NCBI GenBank assembly: GCA_020200615.1
Contig: JAIVIH010000301.1
Location: 1-10,986 of the forward strand
Origin: Actinomycetota bacterium
GTDB taxonomy: Bacteria > Actinomycetota > Acidimicrobiia > Acidimicrobiales > AC-14
Reading direction: 5' to 3'
DNA: 10,986 bases
Under the pieces are notes generated by a model. The model was not told the DNA's origin, searched no databases, and saw nothing but the letters and a program-made list of their open reading frames with translations. This document shows, piece after piece, positions 6,716 to 10,986 of this stretch (positions within the stretch are counted from its first letter, which is position 1; the number at the start of each line of letters is the position of its first letter). The translations under genes were made by a program, and so were the position numbers.

Positions 6716-7398
6716 TGGGGCACCCCCTGGGCTGCGGTCAGTTCGAGGAACACGTCTTCCAGGTTCGAACGCTCGGACGTGAGCTCGTACAGCACGATCC
6801 CGCCCTCGGCCGCGGCCCGCCCGACGACCTCGCTGGTGGTTGACTCGACGACCATCACGTCCGGCGCGGTCAGCCTGGCCACCAGGCCCTTCGTCCCGAG
6901 GAGGGACCGCAACTCCTCGGCCTGGGGTGTGCGGGCCCGGACCACCTCGCCCGCCCGCTCGGTCAGGTGGCTCAGGGGTCCGTGGGTCACCAACCGTCCG
7001 CGGGCCACGATGACGACGTCGTCGGCCAGCTGGGCGACCTCGGACAGGACGTGGCTCGACACCATCACCGTCCCTCCCCTGTCCACGAACCACCGCAGGA
7101 ACCCACGGAGCCAGTGCACCCCCTCGGGATCGAGCCCGTTGGCCGGCTCGTCGAGGATGAGGATCTCGGGCTGCCCCACGAGGGCGGCGGCCAGGCCTAG
7201 GCGCTGGCGCATGCCGAGCGAGAACCCTCCCACCCGCCGGTCGCCCGCTTCCGCCAGCCCGACCTGGGCCAGCACCGTCGCCACCCGGGGGCCCAGAAAG
7301 GCGGTCACCCGCCCGGGTTCGAGGGCGAGGCTGAGGTCGTCGACGGCCAGGATCGGGCCGAACCGCTTGGTGAGGCCCCTGATCTCGATGACGGGCAA
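6712..7398 (-). CDS. ABC transporter ATP-binding protein lacking Walker A (internal deletion), 228 aa
   Basis: The sequence starts as a normal ABC-2 partner ATPase (IEIRGLTKRFGPILAVDDLS, then EPGRVTAFLGP at residues 27-37). At P37, where NGAGKST should follow, it jumps straight to RVATVLAQVGLAEAGDRRV. The Walker A lysine loop, the Q-loop and about 70-80 residues in total are missing, with the frame kept (junction near 7285-7293). The rest is intact: signature FSLGMRQR (59-66), Walker B ILILDE (79-84), H-loop H116 in VMVSSHVLSEV, and a C-terminal domain. Such a protein cannot be expected to bind or hydrolyse ATP normally. The start is TTG 7398, with GGAG eight bases upstream and conserved sequence beginning there. 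GTGA overlap with the permease. Confidence 0.85.
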   Translation of the reverse strand: MPVIEIRGLTKRFGPILAVDDLSLALEPGRVTAFLGPRVATVLAQVGLAEAGDRRVGGFSLGMRQRLGLAAALVGQPEILILDEPANGLDPEGVHWLRGFLRWFVDRGGTVMVSSHVLSEVAQLADDVVIVARGRLVTHGPLSHLTERAGEVVRARTPQAEELRSLLGTKGLVARLTAPDVMVVESTTSEVVGRAAAEGGIVLYELTSERSNLEDVFLELTAAQGVPQ

Positions 7399-7406
7399 AG
7401 TGATGT

Positions 7407-7410
7407 CTCC
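7407..7410 (-). promoter_or_regulatory. ribosome binding site for the ABC ATPase
   Basis: GGAG on the minus strand, eight bases before TTG 7398. It decides this start over an open upstream extension that overlaps the GNAT gene in another frame and has no family similarity. Confidence 0.5.
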
Positions 7411-7466
7411 TGGGTGGGTTCGACTAATGAGCGCGTGTCCCCAGACAGGGCCAAGTATGGGCCGAG

Positions 7467-7955
7467 TTACAGGAGCCGCTCCATCACCACGACGTCGAGC
7501 CACCGGCCGAACTTGCGGCCCACCTCCCTTTCGACGCCCACCAACTCGAAACCGCACGCACGGTGAAGGCCGACCGACGCTTCGTGGCCGCCGACGATGC
7601 GGCCGATCATGGCGTGGAAGCCGTGGGACGTTCCCAGTTCGACGAGCTCGCTCAGGATCGCCCGTCCGACGCCTCGGCGATGGACATCACGGCGCACGTA
7701 GACGGAGTCCTCCACCGATGTGGCGTAGGCGGGCCTGCTCCGGTAGGGGCCGAGGGAACCGAAACCCAGGACTGTGCCCGCGTCGTCGGTCGCCACCACC
7801 GCGGGGTGGGCTCCGGCGTGCTCTCGGAGCCACCGTTCCTGGTCCTCGAGCGACCGGGGCACGAGGTCGAAGGTGAACGTGGACTCCGTGACCTCGACGT
7901 TGTAGATGCTCCGGATCGCCTCGGCGTCGTCCAAGCGGGCCAGGCGGACGTCCAC
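7467..7955 (-). CDS. GNAT N-acetyltransferase, phosphinothricin acetyltransferase-like, 162 aa
   Basis: An acetyl-CoA-dependent N-acetyltransferase of the PAT/MddA subgroup. Family landmarks run in order: VRLARLDDAEAIRSIYN at the N-terminus, RSRPAYATSVEDSVYV with the conserved Glu82, and the acetyl-CoA pyrophosphate loop RRGVGR (93-98). MIGRIVGGHEASVGLHRACG and GRKFGRWLDVVVM close the protein. Known relatives acetylate phosphinothricin, methionine sulfone/sulfoximine or similar amino acid analogues; the actual substrate here is not determined by sequence alone. Length is normal. The GTG at 7955 begins the conserved sequence, with only a weak AGGG about nine bases upstream. It is followed on the same strand by the damaged ABC ATPase after 68 bases, so they may share a transcript. 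Confidence 0.88.
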   Translation of the reverse strand: MDVRLARLDDAEAIRSIYNVEVTESTFTFDLVPRSLEDQERWLREHAGAHPAVVATDDAGTVLGFGSLGPYRSRPAYATSVEDSVYVRRDVHRRGVGRAILSELVELGTSHGFHAMIGRIVGGHEASVGLHRACGFELVGVEREVGRKFGRWLDVVVMERLL

Positions 7956-8007
7956 GGCCGACGACCCTAGGGCCCTCGGCAGAGGACTGGCCGGCGTGGG
8001 CGGCGGG

Positions 8008-8013
8008 TATCAT
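8008..8013 (+). promoter_or_regulatory. possible -10 element for tRNA-Thr/tRNA-Met/rpmG
   Basis: TATCAT stands out in very GC-rich DNA 41 bases before tRNA-Thr. No good -35 hexamer is seen at 16-18 bases upstream, so this is tentative. Confidence 0.3.
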
Positions 8014-8053
8014 GGGCACGGCCGACCTCCCGTAGCGCCGGGAGGCGTCTTCG

Positions 8054-8126
8054 GCCCCCTTAGCTCAGTCGGCAGAGCACAGCCATGGTAAGGCTGGTGT
8101 CGTCGGTTCGATTCCGACAGGGGGCT
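8054..8126 (+). tRNA. tRNA-Thr (anticodon GGT)
   Basis: The acceptor stem GCCCCCT (8054-8060) pairs with AGGGGGC (8119-8125), with discriminator T at 8126. The anticodon stem CAGCC/GGCTG encloses ATGGTAA with anticodon GGT. The T arm GTCGG-TTCGATT-CCGAC is complete. The terminal CCA is not encoded (the next bases are CGC). Confidence 0.95.
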
Positions 8127-8152
8127 CGCCAGATCCACCGGACAAACGACCT

Positions 8153-8228
8153 GGCGGCGTAGCTCAGTTGGCAGAGCGCTCGGCTCATAATCGAGTGGTC
8201 GGCGGTTCGAGTCCGCCCGCCGCTACCA
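8153..8228 (+). tRNA. tRNA-Met, elongator type (anticodon CAT)
   Basis: The acceptor GGCGGCG (8153-8159) pairs with CGCCGCT (8218-8224), including a G-U first pair. Discriminator A and an encoded CCA follow (8226-8228). The anticodon stem CTCGG/TCGAG closes the loop CTCATAA. The absence of the GGG/CCC anticodon-stem run of initiator tRNA indicates elongator Met; a lysidine-modified Ile tRNA is less likely given the overall match to actinobacterial elongator tRNA-Met upstream of rpmG. Confidence 0.92.
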
Positions 8229-8249
8229 GACGACGAAACAGGAGCGACA

Positions 8250-8327
8250 GTGGCAAAGGGTGAGAAGGAGATCAAGAAGTACTGCCGCTGGGACCGGACC
8301 CACACCCTCCACCGGGAAACCCGCTAA
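8250..8327 (+). CDS. rpmG: 50S ribosomal protein L33, severely shortened (25 aa)
   Basis: A GTG start with GGAG five bases upstream gives MAKGEKEIKKYC and ends RTHTLHRETR. The N-terminal MAKGEK and the C-terminal KKYC...HTLHRETR are both recognisable as L33, which is normally about 50-55 residues. The central part, which includes the first Cys pair and the NYxTxKN region, is missing, as if about 30 codons had been removed in frame between codons 6 and 7. Only one cysteine remains. Position supports the identity: right after tRNA-Met and upstream of tRNA-Trp-secE-nusG, the usual place for rpmG in Actinomycetota. There is no room for a longer version because tRNA-Met ends at 8228. The product is probably not a functional ribosomal protein, unless this is an assembly deletion. 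Confidence 0.7.
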   Translation: MAKGEKEIKKYCRWDRTHTLHRETR

Positions 8328-8335
8328 AAGCGGGT
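8319..8335 (+). terminator. short hairpin overlapping the rpmG stop codon
   Basis: ACCCGCT (8319-8325) and AGCGGGT (8329-8335) form a perfect seven-pair stem around AAA. The rpmG stop TAA is at the stem/loop. No T-run follows, so termination is weakly supported; it could also be an RNA-stability hairpin. Confidence 0.4.
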
Positions 8336-8374
8336 ATTCGTAACCGTCCAGCAGGAAGCGGGGTCAGACAGCTA

Positions 8375-8953
8375 GTGGGTGGTCCAGACCAAGAGGCTGC
8401 ACTGGTCGAAGCGGCGAAAGCCGGCGACCGGTCGGCGTTCGAGGAGCTGGTCCGCGCCACCAGTGCTGACATCTACACGCTGGCTTATCGCCTGACGGGC
8501 GACGAGGAGGACGCCCGAGACGTGGTGCAAGACGCCTACTTCCGGGCCTTCCGCAGCATCAAGCGCTTTCGCGGTGATGCGCGGTTCTCCACCTGGATGT
8601 ACCGGATCACCGCCAACTGCGCGGCGACTCACATGGCCAAACGGTCGAAGAGCCGTCACGAAGAGCTGTCCAACGAGGAGCCGATCGCCGATCCCCGGCC
8701 TGAGGTCGACCCCGAAGTGATGGCTGAGGCGGGAGCCCTCAGGCACCAGGTCAGCGACGCCCTCGCCGAGCTTCCTCCGAAGCTCCGGGCCGTTGTCGTC
8801 CTTCGCGATATCTACGACCTCCCCCACGAGGCCATCGCCAGCGAGCTCGGCATTACCGAGTCGGCGGCCAAGGTGCGCTTGCACCGGGCCCGCCACAAGC
8901 TCCGGGAGCGTCTGTTCCCGATGCCTGGAGAGGAGAAGGCCCGTGCCGTCTAG
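8375..8953 (+). CDS. ECF-type RNA polymerase sigma factor (sigma-70 family), 192 aa
   Basis: A two-domain extracytoplasmic-function sigma factor that would direct RNA polymerase to a dedicated promoter set. Region 2 spans about residues 20-90 (YRLTGDEEDARDVVQDAYFR, then FRGDARFSTWMYRITANCA). An acidic linker runs to about residue 115. Region 4 (about 126-180) contains LPPKLRAVVVLRDIYDLPHE and the helix-turn-helix IASELGITESAAKVRLHRAR. Region 3 is absent, as in all ECF factors. The GTG at 8375 gives a normal N-terminus but has only a distant purine-rich site (GGAAG at 8354-8358). The gene overlaps the downstream anti-sigma gene by 11 bases, indicating coupled synthesis and control by sequestration. 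Confidence 0.93.
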   Translation: MGGPDQEAALVEAAKAGDRSAFEELVRATSADIYTLAYRLTGDEEDARDVVQDAYFRAFRSIKRFRGDARFSTWMYRITANCAATHMAKRSKSRHEELSNEEPIADPRPEVDPEVMAEAGALRHQVSDALAELPPKLRAVVVLRDIYDLPHEAIASELGITESAAKVRLHRARHKLRERLFPMPGEEKARAV

Positions 8954-9341
8954 CCGCCCGCAGAATGGGGCCGGGGTCACCTGCTCGTCGGTGGCCGAGG
9001 CTCTGCCCGGCATCGTCGATGGGTTGGCCGTCGCCGACCACGAGCTCCGGCACCACGTGGATACCTGCCTTCGCTGTCAGGCCGAAGTGGCCCAGTACCG
9101 GAAGCTGCTCCGTGCCCTGCACCAGCTGCGGACCGAGGTGCTGGAGCCCGCTCCCGGGCTGGTTCCCGACATTCTCGCCTCCCTCGAAGCTGCCGGAGAG
9201 CGTCGAGCCATGCGCTTCCTGCTCACCGGCCGCCGTGCCGCCTACGTCGGCGGAATCGCCGCGGCCACGGCCGCTGGGGCCGCAGGGGCCATCGTTCTGG
9301 CCACCCGAGCCCGGCACCGCCGCCTCCGCCTGGCGAGCTGA
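8943..9341 (+). CDS. zinc-binding (ZAS) membrane anti-sigma factor, 132 aa
   Basis: Cognate inhibitor of the preceding sigma factor. The N-terminal domain carries the ZAS signature H38-x3-C42-x2-C45 in HHVDTCLRCQ, with an earlier Cys14. The motif coordinates zinc in known anti-sigma factors and in some of them serves as a redox switch. After an amphipathic stretch, a single Ala/Gly-rich membrane helix lies at about residues 99-121, followed by a short basic tail (RARHRRLR). This suggests N-terminal domain in the cytoplasm and almost nothing outside, so the signal is probably sensed within the membrane or cytoplasm. The GTG at 8943 has GGAG at 8932-8935, seven bases upstream, inside the sigma gene. 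Longer open frames upstream are shadows of the sigma gene. Confidence 0.88.
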   Translation: MPSSRPQNGAGVTCSSVAEALPGIVDGLAVADHELRHHVDTCLRCQAEVAQYRKLLRALHQLRTEVLEPAPGLVPDILASLEAAGERRAMRFLLTGRRAAYVGGIAAATAAGAAGAIVLATRARHRRLRLAS

Positions 9342-9357
9342 TCGGGGCGGCCCCATC
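9340..9357 (+). terminator. possible terminator hairpin after the anti-sigma gene
   Basis: GAT-C-GGGG / CCCC-ATC form a seven-pair stem with one bulged C and a CGG loop, starting within the anti-sigma stop codon. No T-run follows. It separates the sigma operon from tRNA-Trp. Confidence 0.35.
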
Positions 9358-9390
9358 GGGGTCCGTGGAACCTGACCCTGCGGGTACGGC

Positions 9391-9396
9391 TATCCT
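9391..9396 (+). promoter_or_regulatory. possible -10 element for tRNA-Trp/secE
   Basis: TATCCT lies 33 bases ahead of tRNA-Trp. A TTGAC-like box at proper distance is not evident (CTGACC is only 13 bases away), so confidence is low. Confidence 0.3.
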
Positions 9397-9429
9397 CGGA
9401 GCGCAATCCAACTGGGAGTGACCCCCCGA

Positions 9430-9502
9430 AGGGCAGTAGCTCAATTGGAAGAGCTCCGGTCTCCAAAACCGGCGGTTGGGGGTTCGAGTCCCTCCTGCCC
9501 TG
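9430..9502 (+). tRNA. tRNA-Trp (anticodon CCA)
   Basis: The acceptor AGGGCAG (9430-9436) pairs with CTGCCCT (9495-9501), with discriminator G. The anticodon stem CCGGT/ACCGG encloses CTCCAAA with CCA at 9463-9465. The T arm GGGGG-TTCGAGT-CCCTC is complete. The 3' CCA is not encoded. The position just before secE is the classic bacterial arrangement. Confidence 0.95.
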
Positions 9503-9548
9503 CTCGCATCCACAGAACAGCCCTGAAACAGCCTGCGCCGAGGTGGCC

Positions 9549-9845
9549 GTGAACAGACAGACAAAGCGCCTGATGCAACGTCAGGGGCAGATGGATCGGG
9601 ACGGCGCGCCCATGCGCAAGGATCCCCCCACCCGTACCGCTCCCCGTCCGGCGGACAAGCGGGTCAAGGCGGGCGAGTACCTTCGTCAGGTCAAGGCCGA
9701 GCTCCGGAAGGTGGCCTGGCCCACCCGCAAAGAGGTCATCCACTACTCGACGATCGTGCTCATCGCCCTCGTGCTCCTCACGGGGCTGATCTTCCTGCTC
9801 GACTTCGCCTTCGGAAAAGGTGTCATCTGGTTGTTCGAAGCATGA
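9549..9845 (+). CDS. secE: preprotein translocase subunit SecE, 98 aa
   Basis: Small essential subunit of the SecYEG channel that clamps SecY. A basic, Pro-rich N-terminal extension (about 40 residues, common in Actinomycetota) precedes the conserved amphipathic helix [19 protein letters not shown] (about 44-62). One membrane helix follows (about 67-85), then the short end KGVIWLFEA. The GTG at 9549 is preferred because GAGG at 9540-9543 sits five bases upstream and homologues begin MNRxxKRLMQ; GTG at 9543 is the alternative. The TGA stop overlaps the nusG ATG as ATGA. The KVAWPTRKE core and the tRNA-Trp/nusG context make the identity firm. Confidence 0.93.
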   Translation: MNRQTKRLMQRQGQMDRDGAPMRKDPPTRTAPRPADKRVKAGEYLRQVKAELRKVAWPTRKEVIHYSTIVLIALVLLTGLIFLLDFAFGKGVIWLFEA

Positions 9846-10534
9846 GCGATCCCACCACCGACCCCATCGCCGCACCCGCCGACGACACGCCGGCCGATGC
9901 TCCCGTGAGCGTCATGACCGAAGACGAGCTGCTGGCCGAGGGCTTCGACGAAGAGGAGCTGGAAGAGGCGCCCGTCGTCGAGAGCCCTTACGACAGGCCG
10001 GGCTCCTGGTACGTCGTCCACACGTACGCCGGATACGAGAACAAGGTGAAGTCCAACCTCGAGAGCCGGATCGCCTCCATGAACATGGAGGACCGGATCT
10101 ACGAGTGCGTCATCCCCATGGAGGACGTCATCGAGTTCAAGGGTGGCAAGCGGGTTGTCGTCCAGAAGAAGGTCTTCCCCGGCTACCTGCTGGTCCGCTG
10201 CCTGCTCGACGACGACTCGTGGCGCGTGGTTCGCAACACGCCCGGCGTCACCGGCTTCGTGGGTCTGGGCGCCAAGCCCACCCCGCTGTCCCGCAAAGAG
10301 GTCGAAAGCATCCTGCAGGTACAGGTCGAGGGGGCCGAGGCCACGAGGAAGCCGGCTCGGCGCCCGATGTTCGAGGTGGGCGAGAGCGTTCGCGTCCGGG
10401 AGGGCCCGTTCGCCGACTTCTCCGGCCAGATCGCCGAAATCAACGAGGACCAGCTGAAGTTGAAAGTGCTGGTCAACATCTTCGGGCGGGAGACACCGGT
10501 CGAGCTCGAGTTCAGCCAGGTCGCCAAGCTGTAA
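9842..10534 (+). CDS. nusG: transcription termination/antitermination protein NusG, 230 aa
   Basis: NusG binds RNA polymerase and links it to Rho or to ribosomal protein S10. An acidic extension of about 54 residues, usual in Actinomycetota, precedes the NGN domain. That domain starts at [16 protein letters not shown] (55-70) and includes [29 protein letters not shown] and the [11 protein letters not shown] segment (131-141). The KOW domain occupies about 177-230, with [19 protein letters not shown] and the closing [19 protein letters not shown]. Length is complete. Its ATG overlaps the secE stop (ATGA), so translation is coupled; no strong ribosome binding site of its own is seen. Confidence 0.97.
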   Translation: MSDPTTDPIAAPADDTPADAPVSVMTEDELLAEGFDEEELEEAPVVESPYDRPGSWYVVHTYAGYENKVKSNLESRIASMNMEDRIYECVIPMEDVIEFKGGKRVVVQKKVFPGYLLVRCLLDDDSWRVVRNTPGVTGFVGLGAKPTPLSRKEVESILQVQVEGAEATRKPARRPMFEVGESVRVREGPFADFSGQIAEINEDQLKLKVLVNIFGRETPVELEFSQVAKL

Positions 10535-10563
10535 GCAGGCGCTGGCCCTAAGGAAGGAAAAAG

Positions 10564-10986
10564 ATGGCCAAGCGGCGCGTCGCCGCGGTGGTGAAGATTC
10601 AGATTCCGGCCGGTGCGGCTACACCCGCGCCTCCGGTCGGAACTGCGCTCGGCCCCCACGGCGTCAACATCATGGAGTTCTGCAAGCAGTACAACGCAGC
10701 CACCGAGTCGCAGAAGGGAACGGTCATCCCTGCGGAGATCACCGTCTTCGAAGACCGGTCGTTCTCCTTCGTCACCAAGACCCCGCCCACGCCGGTGCTG
10801 CTGCGGGCAGCCGCGGGGGTCCCCAAGGGCTCGCCCACGCCCGGCCGGGAGGCCGGAGGATCGATCACCAGGGACCAGCTGGTCGAGATCGCCCGTACCA
10901 AGATGCCTGACCTGAACGCCAACGACCTGGAAGCGGCCACCCGCCAGGTGGCAGGCACCGCCCGCTCGATGGGGATCTCGGTGGCC
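10564..10986 (+). CDS. rplK: 50S ribosomal protein L11 (cut by the right edge, nearly complete)
   Basis: L11 forms the GTPase-associated stalk base with 23S rRNA. The 141 visible codons begin [19 protein letters not shown] and contain the Pro-rich [20 protein letters not shown]. The middle [22 protein letters not shown] and the C-terminal rRNA-binding part with [20 protein letters not shown] and ARSMGISV follow. L11 usually has about 141-145 residues, so only a few codons and the stop lie beyond 10986. The ATG at 10564 follows AGGAAGG (10551-10557) by six bases. It sits 29 bases after nusG on the same strand, in the standard nusG-rplK order. Confidence 0.97.
   Translation, partial: MAKRRVAAVVKIQIPAGAATPAPPVGTALGPHGVNIMEFCKQYNAATESQKGTVIPAEITVFEDRSFSFVTKTPPTPVLLRAAAGVPKGSPTPGREAGGSITRDQLVEIARTKMPDLNANDLEAATRQVAGTARSMGISVA

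Noticed and set aside
6716..7093. Upstream extension of the ABC-2 permease frame
   Set aside because: It is the out-of-frame reading of the ATPase gene; the GTGA overlap at 6712-6715 and the permease-like start set the true beginning.
6431..7876. A 481-codon rightward open frame across the ABC and GNAT genes
   Set aside because: It is Arg/Pro/Ser-rich and runs antisense to three recognisable genes.

Overview
The window is high-GC DNA with almost every codon ending in G or C, frequent GTG starts and stop/start overlaps. Its right half carries a conserved block (tRNA-Thr, tRNA-Met, rpmG, tRNA-Trp, secE, nusG, rplK) in the order typical of Actinomycetota. I infer a chromosomal segment of an actinobacterium, possibly a deep-branching class such as Acidimicrobiia; the class is a guess. 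There is no phage, insertion sequence, CRISPR array or obvious island.

Left part (1-3531): the 5' end of a leftward STAND-type regulator ATPase whose ATG overlaps that of a rightward small hypothetical gene. Next come htpX (membrane zinc protease), an unusual 24-pair hairpin, and a secreted M23 (LytM) peptidase, all rightward. Convergent to the peptidase is a YajQ-family gene, with a divergent tRNA-Tyr beside it.

Middle (3583-7955): a leftward pair of translationally coupled small genes (DUF4236-like protein and excalibur lipoprotein). A 37-codon remnant-like membrane ORF follows. A rightward DUF2207 membrane-protein gene carries two compensating frameshifts. A leftward set then encodes a GNAT (phosphinothricin-acetyltransferase-like) enzyme, an ABC ATPase that has lost its Walker A motif, and an ABC-2 permease.

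Right part (8054-10986): tRNA-Thr, tRNA-Met, a drastically shortened rpmG, and an ECF sigma factor overlapping its zinc-binding membrane anti-sigma factor. These are followed by tRNA-Trp and secE-nusG-rplK, the secretion/transcription/ribosome cluster; rplK is cut by the window edge.

The most striking general point is that three genes carry lesions that preserve or restore the reading frame: the DUF2207 double frameshift, the ABC ATPase internal deletion and the L33 internal deletion. Either this locus is decaying in an unusual way or the assembly contains indels; raw reads would decide. I found no convincing new defence or biosynthetic system.
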